A DNA stretch of 5,995 nt from Candidatus Omnitrophota bacterium (GCA_021735105.1 JAIPHS010000060.1:1-5995), one strand, 5' to 3'. Shown: positions 1-5,627, numbered from the stretch's first letter. The notes: generated from the sequence alone by a model not told the origin. Numbers and translations: made by a program.

Positions 1-1
1 T

Positions 2-187
2 CATAGACCGGAAGAATGGATATTTTCTTCTTGTAATGAATATTTAAGAAGAATTGAGGAAGAAAATAAAATCTGTAATTATAATTATATTTTGGATATT
101 GAGCCAAACTCTTATGAAAAATTTATGAAAAACAGAATCTCATACCAACGAGAATTAGCGAAAATAAAGAATTTATTTTTAGAATAA
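2..187 (+). CDS. C-terminal end of IS200-like / RAYT tyrosine transposase (partial, runs off left edge)
   Basis: The frame opening at base 2 gives 61 residues and a TAA stop at 185-187; the start lies outside the window. The segment begins HRPEEWIFSS, matching the 'PEEW.YSS...YL' stretch that follows the catalytic Tyr region in Y1 (IS200-like) transposases of the REP-associated type. It ends with a helical tail (SYEKFMKNRISYQRELAKIK) resembling the usual C-terminus of these proteins. The catalytic HUH motif and Tyr are not in the window, so activity cannot be judged. Family knowledge: RAYTs are single-copy transposases that act on REP hairpins. A REP-like hairpin lies 3 nt after the stop and two more occur at 1838-1926, which supports the assignment. 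A plain IS200-like protein remains possible. Confidence 0.72.
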   Translation, partial: HRPEEWIFSSCNEYLRRIEEENKICNYNYILDIEPNSYEKFMKNRISYQRELAKIKNLFLE

Positions 188-190
188 CCG

Positions 191-213
191 ATTCCCACCG
201 CGTAGCTGGGAAT
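191..213 (+). repeat. REP-like palindrome, copy 1
   Basis: Arms ATTCCCACC and GCTGGGAAT surround a GCGTA loop; one C·C mismatch (198/206) interrupts an otherwise 9-bp stem. The 23-nt core differs by one base from the copy at 1903-1925. It lies between the transposase stop (187) and the yraN Shine-Dalgarno (216-220). No T tract follows, so it is not a standard intrinsic terminator. It contains GTAG, a tetranucleotide often seen with RAYT-linked REPs. Confidence 0.8.
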
Positions 214-226
214 TTGAGGATTAGAG

Positions 227-592
227 ATGAAAAATAAGCATAATTTGATAATTGGTAATTTAGGGGAAAGGGTTGCCAAGGATTACTTAGAGAAGAAAGG
301 GTATCAAATTATTGAGCAAAATTATAGAACCAGATATGCAGAAATTGATTTAGTTGCTATTTATAGGCGAGTTTTAATTTTTATCGAGGTAAGAGCTAAA
401 ATTGGTGAGCGCTTTGGGTCTCCCGAAGAAACATTAACTAAAAAAAAGATAAATAAAATTACCAAAAATTGCCTGGCCTATATTTATCAAAATGGCTGGA
501 GGAAAGATTACAGGATAGATGCAATATGTGTTGTATTTGAAAAAAATAAAGGGTTAGAGAGAGTCAGTCATTACAAAAATATTTTATTTTAA
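227..592 (+). CDS. yraN: YraN / UPF0102 family endonuclease-like protein
   Basis: This is a 121-aa protein of the usual family length. It shows the conserved order of UPF0102: a G-E-x-x-A helix near residues 13-17 (GERVAKDYL), the NYR segment (32-34), EIDLVA at 39-44, then IFIEVRAK at 51-58 with FGSPEE after it. The Glu/Asp and E-x-K/R positions correspond to the PD-(D/E)XK nuclease-like core; Arg in place of Lys in the EVR motif is a common variant. Cytoplasmic; the physiological substrate of the family is not settled. The ATG at 227 has a GAGGA site at 216-220, 6 nt upstream, directly after the REP hairpin. The stop at 592 is one base from the end of the convergent anti-sigma gene, with no terminator between them. 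No clear own promoter is seen, so read-through from the transposase gene is possible. Confidence 0.93.
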   Translation: MKNKHNLIIGNLGERVAKDYLEKKGYQIIEQNYRTRYAEIDLVAIYRRVLIFIEVRAKIGERFGSPEETLTKKKINKITKNCLAYIYQNGWRKDYRIDAICVVFEKNKGLERVSHYKNILF

Positions 593-593
593 T

Positions 594-1151
594 CTATTTT
601 TTGAGCTGGTCTTTAAGACGATTTGAGATTTCATCATCTTTATTGTGAGAGTGTTTTCGCCAGGAATCAAGGATCATAACTAGATTTTTCCCGCTTTTGC
701 TTTCAAAAGACCAACGAATACCTAGGATTAAAGCTCCGATTAGAAATTGGAGGAAATACTTAGGGATTATAAAGGATAATCCGAAAAAGATAATTGTAGC
801 TGCAAGGAATAATCTTCTTTTTATTACCTTTTTTTGAGATTCATTTTTTTTGTTTTTAATTTTTATTGAATTTAGATTAGCTTTTGTCTTATTTAGGATA
901 TTTTCTGGCAGAGAATCAAAGTCATTTTGTTTGTGTTTTTCAAGGGCTTCAGCCGCGATACTGATTTGGCTAAGGCAAAAACTACAGCCGGCAATGTGGT
1001 TTTCTAAAGATTTACGCTTTTCTTGATTTAAATTATTTTGAAGATAATCTATTAAGTCTTGATTATCAGGGCAATTTTGGCTTTTTACCGTTGAAGTTGC
1101 ATTTAATTTTTCTTTTAAATATTTCTGAATTACTTCTTTTTCTCTTTCCAT
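594..1151 (-). CDS. Membrane-anchored zinc-finger (ZAS-type) anti-sigma factor
   Basis: The 185-aa product has a ZAS / zf-HC2 domain near its N-terminus: Cys27, then His52, Cys56 and Cys59 in the H-x3-C-x2-C pattern (HIAGCSFC), with acidic and amphipathic helices between. A charged linker (about 70-112) leads to two closely spaced hydrophobic segments (about 114-129 and 132-147), followed by a polar 38-residue tail. Family knowledge: such proteins bind and hold an ECF sigma factor at the membrane until a signal arrives. The gene lies 35 nt downstream of the ECF sigma gene on the same strand, the normal arrangement for a sigma/anti-sigma pair. The ATG is preceded by a GAGGGAG Shine-Dalgarno (about 1158-1164). 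The short region beyond the membrane offers no recognisable sensor domain, so the signal is unknown. Confidence 0.85.
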   Translation of the reverse strand: MEREKEVIQKYLKEKLNATSTVKSQNCPDNQDLIDYLQNNLNQEKRKSLENHIAGCSFCLSQISIAAEALEKHKQNDFDSLPENILNKTKANLNSIKIKNKKNESQKKVIKRRLFLAATIIFFGLSFIIPKYFLQFLIGALILGIRWSFESKSGKNLVMILDSWRKHSHNKDDEISNRLKDQLKK

Positions 1152-1186
1152 ATTACTCTCCCTCTAACTTATAGACGAAATTAAAC

Positions 1187-1747
1187 TCACTTTTCTTTCA
1201 TTTTTTTTAAATTATTTTTAATTTTTTCTTTGGTGCGAACGATTATCGTAGAAATTGTATTTATTGATAGACTTGTAATTTCTGCAATTTCTTGGTGGGT
1301 TTTCTCTTCTAATATATTTAAAGAAATGATAATTTTTTCTTTATCGGATAAATTTTCAATTATTGTATTAACTAGAGCAAAATCATCACGGTTGAGCAAA
1401 CTTTCTTTAAAACTATCATCTCGAAAAGTTGTAAAATCAATTGTCAAATCTTCTCTATTATTAAATTTTTTTCGCATATAATCAATGGTTTTGTTGGAAG
1501 AAATCATTGCTAACCAGCCGGGAAGAAATTTTACATCTTTTAACTGGTTTAATTTGTTTCCTTCGAAAAGGGCTAAGAAGACTTCTTGAAAAATATCTTC
1601 GATCTCATTTTGTTGGTAGTCAGAGGTAATTTTTTTGATTCGTTTACGAATTGCCCAATAAATAATCTTTCCATATTTTTTTAAAAATATTTTCCAGGCT
1701 TTTTTGTCTTTTCTAAGGCAAAGATTAACTAATTTTATTTCATTCAT
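1187..1747 (-). CDS. ECF-type RNA polymerase sigma factor (sigma-70 family)
   Basis: The 186-aa protein has only sigma regions 2 and 4, the ECF layout. Region 2 spans about residues 20-95: the core-binding segment IEDIFQEVFLALFE (49-62) and the region 2.4-like LPGWLAMISSNKTIDYMRKK (75-94). Region 4 spans about 125-180: IENLSDKEKIIISL, then a helix-turn-helix HQEIAEITSLSINTISTII (151-169) with the lysine-rich end expected for -35 binding. No third domain or N-terminal extension is present. It directs core polymerase to a regulon not visible here and is probably held by the anti-sigma factor encoded 35 nt downstream. A promoter matches at 1777-1805. The ATG at 1745-1747 has no evident Shine-Dalgarno, unlike its neighbours, which could mean low expression or another initiation mode. 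Confidence 0.92.
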   Translation of the reverse strand: MNEIKLVNLCLRKDKKAWKIFLKKYGKIIYWAIRKRIKKITSDYQQNEIEDIFQEVFLALFEGNKLNQLKDVKFLPGWLAMISSNKTIDYMRKKFNNREDLTIDFTTFRDDSFKESLLNRDDFALVNTIIENLSDKEKIIISLNILEEKTHQEIAEITSLSINTISTIIVRTKEKIKNNLKKMKEK

Positions 1748-1776
1748 AAGATTAGAGAATAAAGTCTTTTAAAGGA

Positions 1777-1805
1777 ATTTTACCGTTTATTTTAAAAACT
1801 GTAAA
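1777..1805 (-). promoter_or_regulatory. Predicted sigma-70-type promoter of the sigma/anti-sigma operon
   Basis: On the minus strand, TTTACA (1805-1800) is separated by exactly 17 nt from TAAAAT (1782-1777); each hexamer has five of six consensus bases. The predicted start near 1770 gives a leader of about 23 nt before the ATG at 1747. It is a housekeeping-type promoter; an ECF autoregulated promoter was not recognised. Its -35 box is about 32 bp from the REPIN-like repeat. Confidence 0.6.
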
Positions 1806-1837
1806 GCTTTTTTGCCAGCAAGGAGCAAAGGCTTGTT

Positions 1838-1858
1838 TTCCCACCTACGCGGTGGGAA
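1838..1858 (-). repeat. REP-like palindrome, copy 2 (left half of the inverted pair)
   Basis: An 8-bp perfect stem, TTCCCACC / GGTGGGAA, surrounds the loop TACGC. Read on the minus strand it has the same GCGTA loop and the same orientation as copy 1. The adjacent T at 1859 extends the match to the shared core. No T tract follows on either strand. Confidence 0.85.
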
Positions 1859-1901
1859 TCGTGGATATAGGAAAGTTGGAGGTTGAATGCAAGCACGAGT
1901 A

Positions 1902-1926
1902 AATTCCCACCGCGTAGGTGGGAATT
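1902..1926 (+). repeat. REP-like palindrome, copy 3 (right half of the inverted pair)
   Basis: A perfect 10-bp stem, AATTCCCACC / GGTGGGAATT, surrounds the loop GCGTA. It is the best-preserved of the three copies and differs from copy 1 at one core base (G1918 versus C206). It ends 11 bp before the -35 box of the rightward operon promoter. Confidence 0.88.
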
Positions 1927-1937
1927 GGTTAAAATTG

Positions 1938-1966
1938 TTGCCAAAGGTTGGTTCTGCTATTATAAT
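1938..1966 (+). promoter_or_regulatory. Predicted strong sigma-70-type promoter of the 2015-4611 operon
   Basis: TTGCCA (1938-1943) and a perfect TATAAT (1961-1966) are separated by exactly 17 nt. The predicted start near 1973 leaves a leader of about 40 nt containing the strong AAGGAGGAG ribosome binding site at 2004-2012. This is the best promoter match in the window. Confidence 0.8.
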
Positions 1967-2014
1967 AATTATCAATTGTTAACAATAACTAATTAATTAT
2001 TTTAAGGAGGAGAT

Positions 2015-2341
2015 ATGGTAGATTTAAAATTAACTAAGGCTGAGGTTAAAGAAGGGGCTCCTTTTGCGGCACTTTCCTATATTTTTTGTTTATGGATTTT
2101 AGTTTTTATCTTTAAAAAAGATAATAAATATTCTTATTTTCATGCCCGGCAAGCTGTAGTTATCTTTTTTGCTGAGGTAGCTTGTTTGGTTTTTCAGTTT
2201 ATTCCAATAGTTGGAATCATTTTTATTTTACTTAATTTCTTATTGATGTTGGTTTCTCTATATGGAGTTTATATTTCTTTAACCGGAGAGGCGAAAAAAA
2301 TACCGGTTATTGGAAAACTTGCTGATAAGTTTGTGATTTAA
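2015..2341 (+). CDS. Small multi-pass membrane protein, DUF4870/Tic20-like
   Basis: The 108-aa product begins with a short polar segment and has about three hydrophobic stretches (about 18-34, 47-63 and 64-89). Between the first and second is KKDNKYSYFHARQAVV (34-49), matching the 'kkd...v.FHarQ' signature of DUF4870-type membrane proteins. The tail KKIPVIGKLADKF (94-106) is also typical: short, charged and containing the P-x-I/L-G motif. Located in the cytoplasmic membrane; molecular role unknown for the family. It is the first gene after a strong promoter and has the best Shine-Dalgarno in the window (2004-2012). The LOG-family gene starts 2 nt after its stop, so the two are probably translationally coupled. 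Confidence 0.8.
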   Translation: MVDLKLTKAEVKEGAPFAALSYIFCLWILVFIFKKDNKYSYFHARQAVVIFFAEVACLVFQFIPIVGIIFILLNFLLMLVSLYGVYISLTGEAKKIPVIGKLADKFVI

Positions 2342-2343
2342 TT

Positions 2344-3021
2344 ATGGCTGATTTAACCCCTTATTTTAAAGACGGCTTTACCAATAGTGAAACTTGGCGG
2401 GTTTTTCGGATAATGAGTGAGTTTGTTGATGGTTTTGAGGAGTTGTCGGTTGTTGGTAAAGGTATTTCGTTTTTTGGTTCAAAATGCCTAAAAAAAAGCC
2501 ACCCCTTTTATAAGTTTGCTTACAGGGCATCTTATAATATCACTAAAAAAGATTATCAGGTTATTACCGGTGCCGGCCTTGGAATTATGGAGGCGTCAAA
2601 TAAAGGCGCCTATGATGCCGGTGGATTATCGGTTGGCCTAAATATACTTATTCCGGAGAAGCAAATTTCCAATAAATATATAAATCATTTAATTGAGTTT
2701 CGGTATTTTTTTGTCAGGAAGGTTATGTTTGCAAAGCATTCCCATGCTTTTGTGGTTTTTCCGGGAGGATTCGGCACATTAGATGAATTATTTGAAATTT
2801 TAGCTTTAGTTCAAACTCTTCGGATTAAGCCGGTCCCTGTTATTTTAGCCGGCAGAAGTTACTGGAAAGGCTTGATTAGCTGGCTTAAAGATAAGGTATT
2901 GGCTACTGGATGTATCGATAAAAGAGATTTAGACCTATTTAAAATTATCGATAAACCGGAGGAGTTACATCCGGCAATAAAAGATTTTTATATACCTGGG
3001 GAAAAGAAAAAAAGAAAGTAG
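2344..3021 (+). CDS. LOG-family (TIGR00730-like) Rossmann-fold nucleotide phosphoribohydrolase
   Basis: The 225-aa protein has the diagnostic features of the LOG / 'lysine decarboxylase-like' family: SFFGSKC (42-48) at the first Rossmann strand, ITGAGLGIMEASNKGA (74-89), Arg125-Lys126 in FFVRKVMF, and PGGFGTLDE (140-148) with catalytic Glu148. Family knowledge: members cleave N6-modified adenosine monophosphates or other nucleoside monophosphates to base plus ribose 5-phosphate; bacterial substrates are often unproven. Cytoplasmic. It is longer at the N-terminus (about 38 residues) than the shortest LOG proteins, as in many bacterial TIGR00730 members. It begins 2 nt after the membrane-protein gene and ends 1 nt before the zinc-ribbon gene. 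There is no good Shine-Dalgarno, consistent with translational coupling. The C-terminus is lysine-rich (KKKRK). Confidence 0.92.
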   Translation: MADLTPYFKDGFTNSETWRVFRIMSEFVDGFEELSVVGKGISFFGSKCLKKSHPFYKFAYRASYNITKKDYQVITGAGLGIMEASNKGAYDAGGLSVGLNILIPEKQISNKYINHLIEFRYFFVRKVMFAKHSHAFVVFPGGFGTLDELFEILALVQTLRIKPVPVILAGRSYWKGLISWLKDKVLATGCIDKRDLDLFKIIDKPEELHPAIKDFYIPGEKKKRK

Positions 3022-3022
3022 C

Positions 3023-3319
3023 ATGAAGTTTTTACGTATTTGGCAAGAGTTAAATTTAGAAGATATTAAACAGCATTTGCTTGTAGTTGGAGAGCTTTCA
3101 GCAGAGTGTTTTAATTGCCATGAGCTAAGTATAGATTCAGCCAGCCGCAGCTGTCCTAATTGTGGAACTGTTTTTAAATACATTGGGTTTAGAAGAAAAC
3201 TACGGGTGCAGGATTTTAAAAGTTTTAATCGAGAACGCACCGGAGTTAAACTAATTGATTTTTTCGATTTTAAAAAAGAAATAAACAAAAAAGGGGCTCG
3301 TGATTTTTTAGATATATAA
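3023..3319 (+). CDS. Small zinc-ribbon protein of unknown function
   Basis: The 98-aa product carries two CxxC knuckles, Cys29/Cys32 (CFNC) and Cys44/Cys47 (CPNC), 11 residues apart, the spacing of a zinc ribbon. An amphipathic N-terminal helix precedes them and a basic then acidic C-terminal half follows (FRRKLRVQDFKSFNRE, then DFFDFKKE). No known named family was recognised. It is very probably a real gene: it starts 1 nt after the LOG stop, ends 20 nt before cpaF, and the cysteine motif would be unlikely by chance. It might bind nucleic acid or a protein partner, but nothing here shows which. There is no clear Shine-Dalgarno, so coupling to the upstream gene is likely. Confidence 0.75.
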   Translation: MKFLRIWQELNLEDIKQHLLVVGELSAECFNCHELSIDSASRSCPNCGTVFKYIGFRRKLRVQDFKSFNRERTGVKLIDFFDFKKEINKKGARDFLDI

Positions 3320-3339
3320 GATAAGGAGTTTAATTTATT

Positions 3340-4611
3340 ATGGGAAAAGACATTAATCAAATTGTAGAAGATGCAAAAAAAATAGTTCAAGGAAAGATGA
3401 TGCGGTCAGCAAAAAAAGATATTGCCCGCTTTTCTGGTGAAAAGTTTCGCGAAAAGGTATTAATACACGCAAAAGAAATCTTAACTAAATTAGCAGATAA
3501 AAATGAAGTTGACTTATCTGAAGGATTAAAAAAAGAGACTACCGATCGAATAGTTTCAGATTTATGCGGGTATGGTTCTTTGGAACAAGTGTTAGAGGAT
3601 CCTTATATAACAGATATTATGGTTAACAGCCCTTCCCAGGTTTTTATTGAAAAAGAAGGAAATGCTCAAAGATTAGAAATAAAATTTAAAAGTGAAGCAC
3701 AAATTAAAACTATCATTGAAAGAATGATGATCAATTCAAGTAAAAGAATCAATCAAGCCTCGCCTTTTGTTGATTTTAGATTAGAAGATGGTTCTCGAGT
3801 TACTGCGGTAATACCGCCAGTTTCAAAAAGCCCGACTTTATGCATTAGGAAATTTTCAAAAGAAAGGTTTGAACCGAAGGATTTGGTAACTTTAGGAATG
3901 CTTGATAATAAAATTCTTAACTTTTTAAAGGCTTGCATAAAGTCAAAGATTAATATCTTAATTACTGGTTCAACTGGGGCGGGTAAAACTACACTTTTAA
4001 ATGTTTTAGCTAATTTAGTTGATTCAAAAGAAAGAATTGTTGTTCTTGAAGACGTAGAAGAGCTTTCTATGTTAGAGTCCCAGCATTTTTTAAAATTACT
4101 TACTCGTCCGCCCAGTATAGAGGAAAAAGGAGAAATTGGCCTTGATAGTTTGGTAAAATTATCTCTACATTTACGGCCAGACAGGATTATTATTGGCGAA
4201 GTTAGAGGAGAAGAAGCTTTTTATTTTTTACAAGCTATAAATACCGGCCATGAAGGTTCGATGTGCACGCTTCATGCCGAGCATACTATGGGTGCTTTGA
4301 ATCGTTTGGAAACATTAGGATTGATAGCTAGATCAAATATGCAATTAGAGGCTTCAATGAGATTAGTGAGGATGGGAATTGATTTGGTTATCCATCTAAG
4401 AAGGTCTTCAACTGGGAAAAGAGTTGTAAATCAAATTTCCGAAGTTAATTATAAAAATGGTCAAAGTGTGGTAAAAAATATATTTCTCTATAAAGAAAAA
4501 TTTAAAGTTGGCCAAGAAAAAGATTATTTTGAATTTATTGGTAACATCCCTGGTTTTATTAATAAGCTAGAAGCCCGTTCTGGGTATAGTAAAGATAAAT
4601 TAGTTAAATAA
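3340..4611 (+). CDS. cpaF: CpaF/TadA-type (VirB11 family) secretion ATPase
   Basis: The 423-aa protein has the full CpaF layout. A helical N-terminus leads to the N-terminal domain with YGSLEQVLEDPYITDIMVN (78-96). Next come Walker A GSTGAGKTT (210-218), the acidic Asp-box segment LEDVEEL (236-242), Walker B RIIIGEVRG (283-290) and the His box GHEGSMCTLHAE (303-314). All ATP-binding and hydrolysis residues appear intact. Family knowledge: these hexameric cytoplasmic ATPases power Tad/Flp pilus assembly or type IV-related secretion with TadB/TadC membrane partners. None of those partners is in the window, so the ATPase is an orphan here and its machine must be encoded elsewhere. AAGGAG at 3323-3328 is a good ribosome site, although its 11-nt spacing to the ATG is long. 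It is the last protein gene of the operon; tRNA-Ser begins 14 nt after the stop with no terminator between them. Confidence 0.94.
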   Translation: MGKDINQIVEDAKKIVQGKMMRSAKKDIARFSGEKFREKVLIHAKEILTKLADKNEVDLSEGLKKETTDRIVSDLCGYGSLEQVLEDPYITDIMVNSPSQVFIEKEGNAQRLEIKFKSEAQIKTIIERMMINSSKRINQASPFVDFRLEDGSRVTAVIPPVSKSPTLCIRKFSKERFEPKDLVTLGMLDNKILNFLKACIKSKINILITGSTGAGKTTLLNVLANLVDSKERIVVLEDVEELSMLESQHFLKLLTRPPSIEEKGEIGLDSLVKLSLHLRPDRIIIGEVRGEEAFYFLQAINTGHEGSMCTLHAEHTMGALNRLETLGLIARSNMQLEASMRLVRMGIDLVIHLRRSSTGKRVVNQISEVNYKNGQSVVKNIFLYKEKFKVGQEKDYFEFIGNIPGFINKLEARSGYSKDKLVK

Positions 4612-4625
4612 GAGAGAATTTTTTT

Positions 4626-4713
4626 GGAGAGGTCGCATAGTCCGGTCGAGTGCGCGTGTTTGGAGTACACGTGAGCCTTTTCGGCTCCGGGAGTTCGAAT
4701 CTCCCCCTCTCCG
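4626..4713 (+). tRNA. tRNA-Ser (anticodon GGA)
   Basis: The 88-nt gene folds as a class II tRNA. Acceptor arms GGAGAGG (4626-4632) and CCTCTCC (4706-4712); D stem GCAT/GTGC; anticodon stem CGTGT/ACACG with loop TTGGAGT (4660-4666); long variable arm GAGCC/GGCTC; T arm GGGAG-TTCGAAT-CTCCC; discriminator G at 4713. Anticodon GGA at 4662-4664 reads UCC/UCU serine codons. CCA is not encoded (TAG follows), so it must be added after transcription. Base 37 is G, where tRNAs reading U-starting codons usually have A. It lies 14 nt after cpaF and may be cotranscribed with it. Confidence 0.97.
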
Positions 4714-4807
4714 TAGTTCTGCTTTATTTTTGTGAGTTGAGAGGGCTTAGAGGATGCATCGTTATTTGAGAGTCTAATACATTCTGGACGCTTCAAGGAA
4801 GAGTTTA

Positions 4808-4836
4808 TTGCCAAAACTTTAAGACTATGTTAAAAT
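4808..4836 (+). promoter_or_regulatory. Predicted sigma-70-type promoter upstream of the HD-GYP remnant and tadA
   Basis: TTGCCA (4808-4813) and TAAAAT (4831-4836) are separated by exactly 17 nt. The -35 box is the same hexamer as in the 1938 promoter. The predicted start near 4843 would give a transcript running through the HD-GYP remnant into tadA. The remaining sequence between tRNA-Ser(GGA) and 4889 shows no gene. Confidence 0.6.
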
Positions 4837-4888
4837 TTACCGCTATGGAAAGAATAGTTTAAGGTAACAAAAGAGATAGTTAAACTGT

Positions 4889-5158
4889 TTGATAGTAATT
4901 TACGTAAAGAAAATGTGCTTAGCCGTTGGCGGTACAGGTTATCCCTTAGGCCTTAAGAGCGATGAAATTCCTTTAGCAGCACGGATAATTGCTGTAGCAG
5001 ATGTTTATCAAGCTTTAATTTCAGATAGGCCCTACCGAAAAGCTTATAGCAAAGATAAAGCAATCGAGATTATGAAAAAAGAATCAGGCAGTCATTTTGA
5101 TCCTAAAATAATAAAAATTTTCTTAAAAGTTATTAAGGAAGTTAATGAAAAAAGATAA
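4889..5158 (+). pseudogene. HD-GYP domain phosphodiesterase, C-terminal remnant
   Basis: The open frame (TTG at 4889, or ATG at 4913) encodes the end of an HD-GYP domain: GTGYPLGLKSDEIPLAARII, then AVADVYQALISDRPYRKA and SGSHFDPKIIKIF. Intact HD-GYP domains are about 170 residues and need the upstream HD pair, several metal-binding His/Asp residues and HHExxDGxGYP. Here the HHE and the first Asp are absent (AVGGTGYP) and nothing upstream encodes the HD part, so it cannot be an active cyclic-di-GMP phosphodiesterase. The retained part is well conserved, suggesting fairly recent truncation. In the next frame, VLSRW lies just before GGTACAGGT, as if a few bases around HHERWD were deleted; that is inference. 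Its end overlaps the start of tadA by 14 bp and contains the tadA ribosome site, which may be why this part persists. Confidence 0.78.
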
Positions 5159-5627
5159 TTTGTATATGCGGCAAGCCTTAAAGCAAGCTGAGTATGCAAG
5201 AGATGAAGGTGAGGTGCCGATTGGTTCAGTTATAGTTTATCAGGGTAAAGTTATTGCAAAAAGCTATAACCAAGTTGAAAGGTTAAAAGACCCAACCGCT
5301 CATGCTGAGATTTTAGCTATAACTCAGGCGGCAAGTTATCTTAAAGTAAAATGGTTAAAAAAATGCAGGCTTTATGTTACCGTAGAACCATGCTCTATGT
5401 GTGCCGGGGCTTTAATTTTAGCTAGGATAGATAAGGTTGTTTTTGGCGCGGTTGATCCAAAAACAGGAGCTTTCGGTTCAAAGGTTGATATAAACAAATT
5501 AGGCCTCAATCATAACCTTAAGGTAAAAAAAAGGGTGCTTGAGAAAAAGTGCGCAGATATTTTAAAAGATTTTTTTAAGAAAAAAAGAAAAAGTGATTTT
5601 AATAAAAAATTGATCAACCAGGTTTAA
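5145..5627 (+). CDS. tadA: tRNA-specific adenosine deaminase TadA
   Basis: The 160-aa product has the full TadA zinc-deaminase signature: VPIGSVIV (24-31), Asn42, HAE (53-55) with catalytic Glu55, and PCSMCAGA (82-89) with zinc ligands Cys83 and Cys86; His53 is the third ligand. The later strand and helix LARIDKVVFGAVDPKTGAFGS (92-112) is also typical. Family knowledge: TadA converts adenosine 34 to inosine in the anticodon of tRNA-Arg(ACG) and is generally essential. Length is normal; the last 20 or so residues are lysine-rich. The ATG at 5145 has AAGGAAG at 5135-5141. The start overlaps the HD-GYP remnant by 14 bp in another frame, so the transcript probably comes from the 4808 promoter. 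It sits between two tRNA-Ser genes; a neighbouring tRNA-Ser is common for tadA in other bacteria. Confidence 0.96.
   Translation: MKKDNLYMRQALKQAEYARDEGEVPIGSVIVYQGKVIAKSYNQVERLKDPTAHAEILAITQAASYLKVKWLKKCRLYVTVEPCSMCAGALILARIDKVVFGAVDPKTGAFGSKVDINKLGLNHNLKVKKRVLEKKCADILKDFFKKKRKSDFNKKLINQV

Larger units (their letters stand above)
1838..1926. repeat. REPIN-like unit (two inverted REP hairpins)
   Basis: Copy 2 (minus orientation) and copy 3 (plus orientation) face each other about 43 bp apart, making an 89-bp unit, the size and layout of REPINs described for RAYT-associated REPs. The inverted match continues inward: TCGTG at 1859-1863 pairs with CACGA at 1894-1898. The whole unit could therefore fold as one long hairpin, with a short gtaaa bulge (1899-1903), instead of two small ones. 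It lies between two divergent promoters. Confidence 0.75.

Noticed and set aside
573..600. Shared bidirectional terminator between yraN and the anti-sigma gene
   Set aside because: Only A/T runs are present (AAAATATTTT); there is no GC-containing stem.
1230..1481. An 83-codon plus-strand open frame
   Set aside because: It is the shadow of the sigma factor gene, whose regions 2 and 4 are clear on the other strand.
1838..1926. CRISPR-like repeat pair or intrinsic terminators
   Set aside because: The copies are inverted, only two, without regular spacers; no T tract follows either stem, so they are neither a CRISPR array nor standard terminators.
1787..1975. A 62-codon minus-strand open frame across the intergenic region
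   Set aside because: It is built from the REP hairpins and both promoters (P/R/W-rich peptide), with no ribosome site or family likeness.
2965..3390. A 141-codon minus-strand open frame
   Set aside because: It lies opposite the zinc-ribbon gene, which has a CxxC pair and operon spacing; the minus frame shows no domain.
3753..3938. A 61-codon minus-strand open frame
   Set aside because: It lies wholly inside cpaF and has no supporting feature.
4524..4814. A 96-codon minus-strand open frame containing GEIRTPG
   Set aside because: This is antisense translation of tRNA-Ser(GGA) and the end of cpaF, a well-known annotation artefact.
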